Part shown: positions 9,353-20,213 of the stretch, piece after piece
Numbering within the stretch: position 1 is the stretch's first letter
Layout of the letters: the number at the start of each line of letters is the position of its first letter
Source of the DNA: Diphasiastrum complanatum
Taxonomy: Eukaryota > Streptophyta > Lycopodiopsida > Lycopodiales > Lycopodiaceae
Direction: 5' to 3'
Length of the DNA: 64,000 nt
Assembly: GCA_029204225.1 (NCBI GenBank)
Contig: CM055100.1
Span: 22,619,810-22,683,809, forward strand
Position numbers and translations under genes: made by a program
The notes under the pieces: generated by a model
The model's database searches: none
Seen by the model: the letters and a program-made list of their open reading frames with translations, nothing else
What the model was told of the DNA's origin: nothing

Positions 9353-11640
9353 AGGCGGGAGGGCTACTATGACGCGAGATCTTCGACCGTACATCCACGC
9401 ATTGATGCACCAAAGTACGATGGAAAATCTGTCCTAGGTTGATTTCTTCAAGACTTTGATAATGCATGTCGCTTCTATGGAGACACCTCTGAAACTGAAA
9501 AGCTCAAATTATTCCCTATGGTACTCTATGGAACCGCCAAAAAGTGGGATCTCAACCTAGAAGCTCCTGATCTTGTGTCTTGGAATACCCTCAAAGACGC
9601 TTTTATCAAGCATTTTAAACCTTCTAAACTGACTCAAAGCCCCTATTCATCCAAATCACCCACATCAAGATGCACCGTGAAGAGTCCGTTAGAAGCTACA
9701 TTAAGTGTTACAAACATCTTAAAGTAGAATGTGTCGATGACAATATCACCGAACGTATGACCATCAAATTGTTCCTGGTTGGACTCCCTAAAAGTTTTCG
9801 TCGCAAACTGAAACCAGTTCATCTTTATGATCAATTGAAGGATGTAATAACTGATGCCATTCATGAAGAAGCCGAGAGTTCCGATGAGAATTTTGATAAC
9901 CGTGAAAAGAAAGCCAAGCATCTCGAACGTCGTCATAACCCAAAACCTGAGAATATTGCCCAATCTTTTGACTTCCTACATCAGATGGAAACCTGGCAGA
10001 AAGCTCAACAAACCCACATGAAAAAACTCACCGCCGATCCTAAAAGTTGAAAACCTCTTCTCTTGTAGCCCATGGCCATCTATGGCCTTCTAGAATGAGA
10101 TTTACCCAACCTGACAAATAATTTTCAACAAGAGAAAATATATGGTGTTCTTTTTGTTCGCAGAATCACACTGATAATGAGTTCCCCCAACTGAAAACCC
10201 ATTTTTCGATAACATCCAGACCTATGTATCGACAATACCACCCTTACAATCCACAACAACCCATGTCGCAGCCATGAGTGCATTAACCACGACCAACTAC
10301 ACCCAACCAGTACCAAACCACGCCAGCAGTTTGTTGTTAATTAACCCGTTCCATAACAAGCTGTCCATTTTATTGATCCAATTTATATAAATCCAGCAAT
10401 TTATTATGTGGAAGACACTACTCAACCAAGATACTCCTCTAAGACAATAATATATTATTCTATGATCCTAATGCTCCAGTGGTTGACCCAAATGCCCCAA
10501 CCTATGATCCTAATCAAGGTGTGTTTGCAACACAACAATTTCTCGCAATACGCGGATGCTTTATCTATGCAGATAAACATCCTAGTATTTGCTACCTAGA
10601 CAAACTTCGTTTTCCACCAACTTTTGAAAATTGTGGCATTGAACACCATGTGAAAGATTGTCCTTCCAGATCTAAATCAACTACTCATGTCTGCTCCGTG
10701 CAAGTAGAAACTTTGCCAGTCAAAACTCTGCAAGCCTAGGTTATGACTCGCGCACAACAACGCCAAGCCACTACCATTGCACCCAACAAAACCTAGAAAC
10801 ACACCATACCTTCGAGTGAAGGTTCTACGCCCATTTTATATCCTCAACCATCCGAAGAAATTAGACTGCATCACAAATATTGTCAACAGATTCAAAATGT
10901 AGACCAACACTCTTCCACCTCCCATAAAGCACCTCACACGTATTTCGAGAACAAAAAATTCTTGAAGGCACTAAAGTCTGAGGTGACCTGTTACAAGCCA
11001 ACGTGGCTCTTCCTTTCCATGTTTTATGGAGTTATGCAGGACAATGGAAACAACGACTCCAATCCACCGAAACCACCACCCTTGACGAGCTACCTGAAAT
11101 GCCATTACACCTAACCAATCTGCTCAGTGAAAGGGGCAATATCAAATTTCAGCTTACTTATCGCCAATCTCGAGAAGTATTAGCTGTGTTAGATGGTGGC
11201 TCAGGTGTCAATATCATCACCACATCTCTCATGTTGGAATGGAACCTGAAAGACCAACTCACCAAATCCACTTGTCAACTCAGGATGGCTGATCAAAGTG
11301 TGGTTCGAGCTACATCATTTCTCCCACAACTGATTAAATTAGGAAGCCTGAAATTCATCATAAACCTATTTGAACTCGATATTCCATTAACGCCTATTCC
11401 TATGAGTTACTGCTTGGTCGACCATGGCTCACCAATGCAAAAGTCGTTCATGATTGGAGCAAAGGCCGAGTATCTTTTGATAATAGAGAGAGCTCCGTTA
11501 CCATTGATTCATATGCAAGACTCAAACCAGCACGATTCCACGACAATGATTCATCTACTACAAATTATGTGTTTGAACCATACCAGTCAACCCAAGAGAA
11601 ATGTCATTATGTTGAATCTACTAATATCATAAACTGGAGC
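9353..11640 (+). pseudogene. Gypsy element C: gag and protease only
   Basis: A plus-strand Ty3/gypsy relic. The capsid part reads DAPKYDGKSVLG near 9,405, then FLQDFDNACRFYG after a stop, KLFPMVLYGTAKKW and FIKHFKPSK, with a shifted continuation REESVRSYIKCYKHLKVE at 9,673-10,050. A partial zinc knuckle (NCGIEHHVKDC) is near 10,630, missing its first Cys. The protease at 11,003-11,632 has DGGSGVNII in place of DTGSS, so the active site is altered, and its C-terminal part (ELLLGRPWL, HDWSKGRVSF) is found in a neighbouring frame near 11,405-11,475. No reverse transcriptase follows. C abuts the 3' LTR of copia A, so its 5' end has been removed or separated. Confidence 0.8.
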
Positions 11641-12420
11641 CACAGTTTGGACACTCTTTAGCATTCTAGCTCAGTTCTTTAGAGTTCATTCAGAGTTTTG
11701 CTATTAGCGCTTATTGCTTATCATCGAAAGTGCAAATTCAAACGGAGATCTTCAGTTACTCAGAGTTAGCTTAGAGTATGCGGTTTCTATCTGCAATTGT
11801 CTTGTGCTCATCATCATATATTTTTATGTTGAATCAGTCTATCTTTTATTGCGTTCAATATTATGTCAGAATGTATGCATCTCTGTGATTCTTTTATAGC
11901 TGATAAATTTCATATCGCTTTTGTTTGATAATTCAATACTTTATTGTTTGGCTATGAAATCACTGTAGTACTGACGATTTCAAAGTTAGTTACTATAAGG
12001 TTGAGTGTTTTCATTCCAATTTTAGTTAGTGACAGTTTTGTAATCTATTTTTCTCTATTTTTGGCTGAAATTTTGGCCAAATTTTATGACTGTATTTCTG
12101 GAAGATTGTAGATCTCACTCTTAGCTTGAATTTGAGTCAATTTGCAACCAATTTGGTTGAATATTGAGGGAGATATGGCAATTTTTGTGAAGGAGGTATT
12201 AAGCTAAATTGTGGTAAAAAGTTGGGAGAGAAGCCCTTCCATTTCTGAAGTTTAAAAAAAAAAAAAAAAAGCAGCATGAACCCCCAAAAAAAATTCCAAA
12301 AACACAACTTATACCAATAGAAAGCCCTTTTGATATTGAGTCCCCCCCTTGAATTCCCTACTAGCAAAAAAAAAATTAAACAATTTTATAATAAAAAGCA
12401 CAAGTAATAATTATATCGAG
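11641..12420. other. No gene seen; T-rich and A-run sequence
   Basis: AT-rich sequence without a readable domain. It contains an A run at about 12,254-12,270 and shorter A runs near 12,289 and 12,366. It lies between the gag-protease relic C and gypsy H and may hold eroded LTRs of either, but no repeat pair was found to show this. Confidence 0.4.
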
Positions 12421-12429
12421 TTCAATAAA

Positions 12430-13578
12430 ATGGCACCAAAAAAAACGAGTAATACTCAAGAGATTCCTGCTACGAAAAATCCATCTAGAACAGAGGAAAT
12501 ATTTACCAAAGTTTTAACTGCTATACAAGACACCACCAAAGTGAATAAACAAACATGGCAATAGATGCAGGAAAGCTCGGAGCGACGTTGAGAGAAAATG
12601 TTAGAGTTGATGATGTCACATTTTGAATCTGTCATAAGTACTACTCTACAAAAACAAGATGTTCATCAAGATTAGAATCCTTCGTCATCCTGAATGCTTC
12701 AACATCCAAAATTTCAAGTCAAGGTAGTTATGATCATCTGGCGACATTGCGAAAGAACAAGAGAAAACAAAAAGTATGTGATGATCAACCTATTTGGTTG
12801 CAACCAATTGTTCCAACACCAAACGATTTAAAACTCCAAGCTTCTGGACTTCCTCCTGCTGGTGTGGCTGCTCAAGATCCACAACAATGGGTACTACACG
12901 AGCTCGAGTCATACAACAAATTGCCACCCCATTACCAGAATGTTGTAAATTTTAATACTCATATGAGTATTATGGATCGCGCTCAAAAAAATCAAGGGTT
13001 TAAGAGGGATGGTAATGATTTTAAAGATAAAATTTTCATGCCTAACTTCAGTGGAAACACCGATACTATAGAGGTGGAAGAATGGTTACACAAATTGGAT
13101 AAATATTTTCAATTATTTTCCAAGGACTGGCCAAGCAAAGATTGCTTATGCTTTGCTACACTTCGACATCCAGCTTATGTTTGGTGGAAGAAAGTCGAGG
13201 CTGATCCACGTGTTCAACCAACAATCTACTGTAGTTCAAGCAATTATGTACTAAGGTTTTCTTGAATCCATTTTAGAAGAAAATGTTCTTTCAACATTGG
13301 TGTTTAGTTCAGCAAACGGGTTTAGTCCAAGATTATAATCATGAATTTTGGCAATTGACACTTAAGGTCAAACTGGACGAAAGTGCGCATGTACATCGAT
13401 ACATACATGGGTTACAACCAAAAATTGGAGCTGATGTGGAAGTAGCCAGATGTTCAACTTTGGATTCAGCAAATGCAATTAGCTTTGATCCATGAGCATA
13501 AATACCCTTCAACGACTAAAATGTACCAAAAACAAGGGATGACTGTAATCAGCACATCTTATAATACGTCTGGGGCTC
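12430..13578 (+). pseudogene. Gypsy H, 5' part: gag
   Basis: A Ty3/gypsy gag beginning MAPKKTSNTQEIP at 12,430. The capsid region is read at 12,747-13,265 (FSGNTDTIEVEEWLHKLDKYF, where the Trp-rich gag signature continues as AYVWWKKVE) and in another frame at 13,283-13,495 (QTGLVQDYNHEFWQL, YIHGLQPKIGADVEV). Several stops and frameshifts are present. It is interrupted at 13,578 by chromovirus I and continues at 20,214 with the zinc knuckle. Confidence 0.8.
13574..13578. repeat. Target-site duplication of chromovirus I, left copy
   Basis: GGCTC directly precedes the 5' LTR and is repeated at 20,209-20,213 directly after the 3' LTR. Removing the element and one copy joins the gag frame of gypsy H smoothly (about ...NTSGAP...), which supports the boundary. 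Confidence 0.85.
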
Positions 13579-14018
13579 AGTTATGGACTCGGCTCATTAC
13601 ATTCGCCATGTCCATTTACATTTACTTTACTTTATGCATAGCAGGCTTTGGGCCCTTTTTTATTCATTATTTGACATTTAGACTATATGGTTGGCCTTGG
13701 GCCCTATTATTGACATTTAGACCATATTATTGGCCTTGGGCCCATGATTCACTATATTGGTTATTTGGTCATATTACTGAGAGTGGGGGCCTTCTTGGAG
13801 GGCACACTATTTTCCCTCTCAGTTTGGCCCTAGCCACTGGAAGCTTCCTTTTAGGGCTTCCTCTTGGCTATAAGTAGGGATTCTGTGTCATTTGTTACTT
13901 GGCTTATGATATGATCTCCTTCTTTAAGCTTTCTCTCTCCTGCTTTCTAGGGTTAAGTCTTGCTTATGTGATGCTTTCATAGACTAAATCTAGATCAGCC
14001 GTGGCTACGTTCATAACT
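13579..14018 (+). repeat. 5' LTR of chromovirus I
   Basis: 440 bp. It begins AGTTATGG and ends CATAACT, a perfect 7-bp inverted terminal repeat but not the usual TG...CA. An internal near-duplicate of about 35 bp (GACATTTAGACYATAT...TTGGCCTTGGGCCC) occurs twice near 13,670-13,745. A TATA-like CTATAAGTAG lies at 13,868-13,877. Confidence 0.88.
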
Positions 14019-14031
14019 TGGTATCAGAGCA
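14019..14031 (+). promoter_or_regulatory. Primer-binding site of chromovirus I
   Basis: TGGTATCAGAGCA starts at the base after the LTR end. It matches the complement of the initiator tRNA-Met 3' end, standard for plant chromoviruses, and independently confirms that the LTR ends in CT rather than CA. Confidence 0.9.
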
Positions 14032-15040
14032 CTTTCCTGAGCATCTCCATTGAGCAGATTTTTCTCTCACAGGAGGGCGCCCATCTTCAGCTTGGATCTT
14101 CACCATTTTTCAACCGGATCTTCAGCATTTCTCCACACTTGTCTTGCAAATTTTCACGACGGATCGGAGGAGGACAGGTGCCCACTTGCTGCCCATTTCT
14201 AGCGCCCTCTTGCTGGCTGCCTACTGCTGCATTTTCAGCCTTTTTCCTCCCCTATTTTGGGTGCCCTACTGCCTCCTATTTGCTGCCCTATTGGGCGCCC
14301 TCATGCTTGCTGACCAGCGCCCTACTGCTCCTTCCTTTGCTGAAAATTTCCGCCTTTTGCTGCCCCTATTCGCCACCTTCCATCAGCCACTCCTAGAGCC
14401 CTACCAACCCATCTTTTTGATCCAATTTTTTTTTGTCGTTTACTACCTCTCTTGGACGCCCACACTCCACCATAGTTGGCGCCCTACATCCGCCTCAATT
14501 TCATCTCACCCTCTTACACTATTGTCTGTGTTCGCAACCCTACCCCGGACAATACAAACACGCCTAGATGCTTAGAAAGCCACTCCCACCCAACTTCATC
14601 GCGCATCGGGATTGCTCCCCGTCTTTATCGCAAATTTTTTTTTACCCTTGAAGGACGATCTCTGATTTTTTAGCCTTGTTTCCTTGCTGCCCATACCTCC
14701 TTTTTGTTATCACTTCCTTTCCTTGGCTGCTCCCTTTCCAGCCCCATAGTCCATTATTGTTTCCCATACTTTTACCCACCGTTTACTCCACGTTGTCGGG
14801 CCCTTAGCATCTTTTTTGGAGGCTGCCCGGTACCTCGACATATCGCCGCTATTTTTCAGCTCACTTCCGGTTGCGGTTACGAGGTATTTCTTACTTAGTT
14901 GTCCTTTCCGTTCATCTTACATCCCGAGTTCTATTGTGTCTTTTCATTGGCGTGCCTGTTGTGATGACTTATGTCCTCTCCTTCAGTTCGTCCAATTGTT
15001 TAGCACATTTCTTTTCTCGCTTACTTTTTCTTCCTCATGG
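14032..15040 (+). other. Untranslated leader of chromovirus I
   Basis: About 1 kb of C/T-rich sequence between primer site and gag, with short open frames (for example 14,001-14,396 and 14,144-14,575) of hydrophobic, Pro- and Leu-rich composition. These are expected from pyrimidine-rich DNA and carry no domain. Repeated GCCC-type words (ttgctgcc, ggcgccc) are noticeable at 14,160-14,500. Confidence 0.6.
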
Positions 15041-16635
15041 CTACTCACCCACTACACCTGCGAGTCATTCCGGACCTTTAGATGAACAGTTTGCTGATAT
15101 GCGTGACTCTCTTACTCTCCTCAGTAGTCGTTTCGACCAAATGATGACCGGTTTTACCACTCTACAGACCGGCTTTGCCACTATGCAGTCACAGATTGAT
15201 TTCTTACAGCCACATGGACCTGGCAAAGCCCCTGTTCATTCATCATTTGGGTCTCCATTTAGACTTTCATCCTCGTCTACTTCCTTTGGCAGTGGGCCTC
15301 ATTTTCCACCTAACCCACCACCCGGTTTTCCACGTCCTACAGCTCCTGAGCCACATTTTGCTCGACATCTAGCTCCTAAGCCACATTTTGCTCGAGATTT
15401 TCGTGATCAGGTACAGCTTGCCACCTATTCTGGTTCCTCTGACGGGAACTTTTAGAGAATTGATTTGCAAAGCTTGATACTTATTTTCAGATTTACCCTA
15501 AGACTGATCCTCAGAAGATCCAGTTAGTCGCCTTACATTTAGATGGACGTGCTGCCACTTGGTGGCGGGTCTACCGACTTGACCCTGATCGGGACGGTCT
15601 CCAGTTATGGCCTACCTTTCGTCGTGGTCTTCGTCATGCTATGATTGACCCTCAGTGGCTGAGCCGCCAGCGTGATATATTCCGTAGTCTTACTCAGACT
15701 AGTGATCTTTCTTCCTATACAGATCAGTTTATGGACCTTTCCTACCTCTTTACAGATCTTCAGCCCACCGAGCTTATTTCTCGCTACATTGCTGGACTTC
15801 GTGGTGCTCTACGATACGATGTCTCTTCTTTCCGTCCACCCACACTTATTGAGGCCATGTCCCTTGCTAGTACTTTACAGCATAAGTACCTTGATCCTGC
15901 TCCCTTTCACTTTTCCCGACCTCGTTCATCTCTTTCACCTCTACCATCTTCGGCCCATCCACTATCGTCCCGACCTCTTTTCTTACTTCTCCCACTCCTC
16001 GCCCTCCGCCTCCTCGTCCTGCTTTTGTCCAATGTTACATGTCTGTAGAGTTCGCTGACATTCAGCAGAAGCGTCTTTGCTTTCGTTGTAAGAGTCCTGA
16101 CCACATTGCCCGTGATTGCCGCCAGCCCCTGCCTACTTCTACTGTTGTTTTCTACCATGAGGGCACTACCCCAGATGAGTCTGATATCTACATTCATATA
16201 TCTGATGAGCCTGATCTATCTCCTGAGCCTTCTACTGATTTACTTCCTGCTACTTGCCATGCTCAGCTTGCTTATGCTACATGGACAGGGTGCCCCGGTC
16301 CTCGCTCCATTCGGCTACGTGTGCGCATTACTGGTCGTAAGTATATTGCTTTAGTTGATACCGGCAACACTCATTCTTTTATCAGCAGTTATGTTCTCAA
16401 CCGGATACGCGCTTCACCTATTCCTGCTCCACAACCTCTCACAGTCAAGGTTGCCAGTTCTCGCTCATTTCCTAGTTCTCAGATGTTTCAGGATTATCCT
16501 ACTGCATTGGTGATTTTTCTGGACAGGCAGATCTTTATATCATTCCTCTGGAGCCCTATGACCTTATCCTTTGTGCTGATTGGTTTGCTTCATTGGGAGT
16601 GGTTACTTTGGACCTGGCTCAGTAGACATTGACAT
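15041..16635 (+). pseudogene. Gag and protease of chromovirus I
   Basis: The Gag N-terminus reads DEQFADMRDSLTLL and a Pro/Phe-rich linker to 15,455, where a stop occurs. The capsid continues in the next frame from about 15,470 (KLDTYFQIYPKTDPQKIQL, HLDGRAATWW) to 16,048. After another frame change the zinc knuckle CFRCKSPDHIARDC is at about 16,078-16,120, and the protease active site ALVDTGNTHSFIS near 16,350 keeps the D-T-G catalytic triad. The order and spacing are normal for gypsy. Confidence 0.85.
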
Positions 16636-16769
16636 TTGTTCATGATGCAGTGACCCACTCACTTGCTGGTATTGATTCTCAGGCAGATTTCTAGCTGATC
16701 AGCGGGAAGCAGTCTATCCGCAGCCTACCTAAGGCTCATTGTGCAGCTTTATTATGTGTTCAGCGTGCT

Positions 16770-18160
16770 GCAGCAGATTCTCCAATGACTACCTCTCCTC
16801 CAGCAGCTGTTCCTCAGGTGATCTCTGACTTATTACATCAGTATGCGTTTGTCTTTTCAGAACCTACGACGCTACCACCATTACGTGATGTGAACCACCA
16901 TATTGATTTGCGTCCTGGTTATGCTCCTCCCTCCCGGCCTCCTTACCGTATGTCTAAGTCTGAGCGTGATGAGGTTGAGCTTCAGAAAACTGCTTTACTA
17001 GATCAGGCCTTATTGTTCCTAGTCACAGTCCTTTTGGTGCCCCTGTTCTCCTTGTTAGTAAGAAAGATGGTTCCAAATGCCTCTGCATTGATTATCATGC
17101 CCTCAATAAGTTGACCATCCGTAACCAGTATCCTATTCCTCACATGGATGATCTCTTTGACCAGTTAGGCACCTCTCATCTTTTCTCTAAGATAGACTTA
17201 CGTTCCGGCTATCACCACATTAGGATGCATCCTTCGGACGAACACAAGACTGCGTTTCGTACCCATCTTGGTTTGTATGAGTTTCGTGTTCTTCCTTTTG
17301 GTGTTACTAATGGTCCACCTATGTTCCAGAATGTGATGAATAACATCATGCGTCCTCTCCTTGGTCGTTGTGTTTTAGTTTATTTTGATGATATTCTTGT
17401 TTTTAGTAAGACTCTTGATGAGAATGTGTTACATCTTTCATCTGTTTTTCAATTGCTTGTTCATCACCAGTTGTTTGCTAAACTTTCTAAGTGTTCCTTT
17501 GCTGTTGTTAAGATTGAGTTTTTAGGATTTCTCATTTGTGATGGTCGTATTCGTTTGGACCCTCATAAGATTAGGGCAATCGCTGATTGGCCTGTTCCCA
17601 CAGATGTCCACCATGTTCGTATGTTTCTTGGTCTCGCTACTCACCTTCGTCGTCCTGTTCCTCACTTTGCCACTGTGGCTGCCCCTCTTCATGCCCTTTT
17701 GAAGAAGTCTAGTGCTTTTGTTTGGATTTCTGATTGTCAGCTTTGACACTCTTCGTCGTGCTGTTGTGGAGGCCTCTGTCCTGTGTTTACCACAGTTTGA
17801 TCAAAAATTTATTGTTGAGACCGATGCTAGTAATGTTGGTTTGGGTGCCTTGCTTTGTCAGTCTCAGTGTATTATTGTTTATGAGTCGCGTCGTTTACGC
17901 TCTTATGAGCAACGTTATTCTGTCCATGAGAAAGAGCTTCTTGCCATTAGAAGTGGCGCCATTACCTGTACCGTGTTCCTTTTGATATCGTTACTGATCA
18001 TCAGTCCTTACGTTATCTCTTCTCCCAGCGTGATCTTAGTGATCGTCAGTTTCGTTGGTTGCAGTTTTTACAATCTTTTGATTTTTCTATTTTGTATCGT
18101 CCTGGTCGTGCTAACACTACTGCTGACACATTGTCTAGACTTCCTGCTTTATTGAATACC
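16770..18160 (+). pseudogene. Reverse transcriptase and RNase H of chromovirus I
   Basis: The reverse transcriptase begins with HHIDLRPGYAPPSRPPYRM near 16,900. After a frameshift near 17,105 it reads NQYPIPHMDDLFDQL, LFSKIDLRSGYHHIRM, and the catalytic YFDD in LVYFDDILVFSK near 17,385. The RNase H domain starts near 17,770 (FIVETDASNVGLGALL, YSVHEKELLAI), shifts frame in the middle, and ends with FSILYRPGRANTTADTLSRLP near 18,090. Catalytic motifs are preserved, but at least two frameshifts separate the pieces. Confidence 0.88.
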
Positions 18161-19715
18161 CTTGTTGCCACGATCCCTTCCTGGTTTGATGATCTTCCAT
18201 CTGCTTATCTTACATGTTCTGATTTTTGTGATGTTTATAGTTCTGCTCCACCTATGTCGTCTTCACCTCATCAGGCTTATTCCATTGTTGACCACCGTTT
18301 TCATCATTATGGTTCTCTTTGTATTCCTAGTTCTTTTAGTATCCGTTCTCAGTTGTTGTCGGATGCTCATTCGTCCCCAGTTGGGGGTCATTTTGGTTTT
18401 CAGAAGTCTTATGCTCGTTTTAAGGATCATTTCTATTGGCCATCCCTTAGGAAAGAGCTTGTTGTACTTATTCATACCTGTTCTTTCTGCTTACGTAATA
18501 AGTACTCCCGTGCTAAGTCCGCTGGTTTGCTTCAGAGTTGGCCTATTCCTCACCGCCAGTGGACTGATATTTCTATGGACTTCATCATTGGCCTTCCCCG
18601 CACCCGTCGTGGTCACGATTCATGTATGGTGGTAGTTGACAGGTTCTCGAAATAGGCACATTTCATACCCGTCCGCAGTACTATCACAGCAGAGCAGTGT
18701 GCACGCTTGTTCCTTTCAGAGATATTTTGCCTACATGGGTTTCCTCGTACTATCCTTTCTGATCGGGATAGTAAGTTTACATCATTGTTCTGGACAGAGC
18801 TTATGCGTATATTGGATGTACAGCATTTTATGGGGTCTGCTTATCATTCTACTTCTGATGGGCAGTCTGAGGTCCTTAATAGGATCCTTGAGGATTATTT
18901 GCGCCATTTTGTTACTCCTTTAGGGAAGGATTGGGATCAGCACTTATGTTTGGTAGAGTATAGCTATAACAGCTCTGTTAGTACCACACCGACGTTGCAC
19001 CATTTTTATTATCTCATGGTTATGCACCTCTTTTACCTGGTATTTATCTTCCTCCCGAGGATACAGCTGTGACACTGTCTTCATTTCTATCAAGTGCTTG
19101 CGAGCTTATTCTCCAGGCCAGTTCCCATTTGCAGCAGGTCCAACAGCGTTATCAGGCTTCAGTTGATCGTCATCGACGTCATGTTGAGTTTCATGTTGGT
19201 GATATGGTATATCTACGCCTACGGTTTGCACGCCATCATTTTATTCAGGGCCATGCTTCTACTGAGAAGCTTGCACCACGTTATTATGGGCCTTATTGTA
19301 TATTGGAGGTTCTTAGTCCAGTTACATATCGTCTTCAGCTTCCTGCTTCCACAAGTGCCTGTGAAATATTCCATGTCAGTTTATTATGTGCTGCTATTGA
19401 GGATGATGCTCCTCGTGATGCTGAGTTTCCTACTGCACCGGATTTCTTTCCTTTATTACCTGCTGCTATCCTTCAGGTGCATTTGCATCATAGTCGACGC
19501 CGCCGGCAGATTCAGTTCCTAGTCCAGTGGTATGGTCGTCCTGTTGAGGAGGCCACATGGGAGCCTATTGATGTCTTTTATCATACACCGTCACTTGCGG
19601 ATCAGGCTCGTGCTCTTGCCGCACTTGTCGATTCCTCTACATCAGCTGTTGCTCCAGTTGTTACTACACCAGATGCTGTTCTAGTTGATCCTCCAGGGCT
19701 TGCTGTTACTTGATC
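18160..19715 (+). pseudogene. Integrase with C-terminal chromodomain of chromovirus I
   Basis: The HHCC zinc domain is read near 18,360-18,500 (PVGGHFGFQKSYARF, CSFCLRNKY). The catalytic core contains MDFIIGLPRTRRG, LSDRDSKFTS and a Glu in SEVLNRILE, the D, D, E set, with a stop at 18,652 and shifts near 19,000. The C-terminal part has GDMVYLRLRF and LAPRYYGPYCI (GPY/F module), then a chromodomain at about 19,450-19,600 (QIQFLVQWYGRPVEEATWEP). In known chromoviruses this domain guides integration to heterochromatin marks; that function is inferred from family. Confidence 0.9.
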
Positions 19716-19757
19716 CAGTCCTTTATGGCAGTTGGGTCTTATTTTTGTGTCGGGGAG

Positions 19758-20208
19758 AGTTATGGACTCGGCTCATTACATTCGCCATGTCCATTCACAT
19801 TTACTTTACTTTATGCATAGGCAGGCTTTGGGCCCTTTTTTATTCATTATTTGACATTTAGACTATATGGTTGGCCTTGGGCCCTATTATTGACATTTAG
19901 ACCATATTATTGGCCTTGGGCCCTATGATTCACTATATTGGTTATTTGGTCATATTATTGAGAGTGGGGGCCTTCTTGGAGGGCGCACTATTTTCCCTCT
20001 CAATTTGGCCCTAGCCACTGGAAGCTTCCTTTTAGGGCTTCCTCTTGGCTATAAGTAGGGATTCCGTGTCATTTGTTACTTGGCTTATGATATGATCTCC
20101 TTCTTTAGTCTCTTTAAGCTTTCTCTCTCTTGCTTTCTAGGGTTAAGTCTTGCTTATGTAATGCTTTCATAGACTAAATCTAGATCAGTCGTGGCTACGT
20201 TCATAACT
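19758..20208 (+). repeat. 3' LTR of chromovirus I
   Basis: 451 bp, AGTTATGG to CATAACT, preceded by the purine-rich CGGGGAG (19,751-19,757). Compared with the 5' LTR it has 1-bp insertions near 19,820 and 19,922, a 9-bp insertion near 20,110 and about eight transitions. Confidence 0.9.
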
Positions 20209-20213
20209 GGCTC
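20209..20213. repeat. Target-site duplication of chromovirus I, right copy
   Basis: GGCTC, identical to 13,574-13,578. Confidence 0.85.

Larger units (their letters stand above)
13579..20208 (+). mobile_element. Chromovirus I (Ty3/gypsy with chromodomain), full length, decayed frames
   Basis: A 6.63 kb element with two LTRs, a tRNA-Met primer site, gag, protease, reverse transcriptase, RNase H, integrase and a C-terminal chromodomain in the standard gypsy order. It sits in gag of gypsy H with the 5-bp duplication GGCTC. LTRs differ by about eight substitutions, all transitions as I read them, plus three small indels, so it is moderately young but no longer coding: stops and frameshifts divide gag and pol. 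The clade is a chromovirus; a Tekay/Del-like or Reina-like placement would need a reverse transcriptase tree. Confidence 0.92.

Noticed and set aside
14019-14031. tRNA-Met-like sequences, here and at 7316 and 28609
   Set aside because: Only 12-14 bases match the tRNA 3' end and they abut LTRs; they are primer-binding sites and not tRNA genes.
14144-14898. Hydrophobic Pro/Leu-rich frames resembling membrane proteins
   Set aside because: They lie in the pyrimidine-rich leader of chromovirus I between primer site and gag and reflect composition only.
18162-18923. Very hydrophobic Leu/Val-rich frames
   Set aside because: They are alternate frames of the chromovirus integrase, which reads clearly in another frame.
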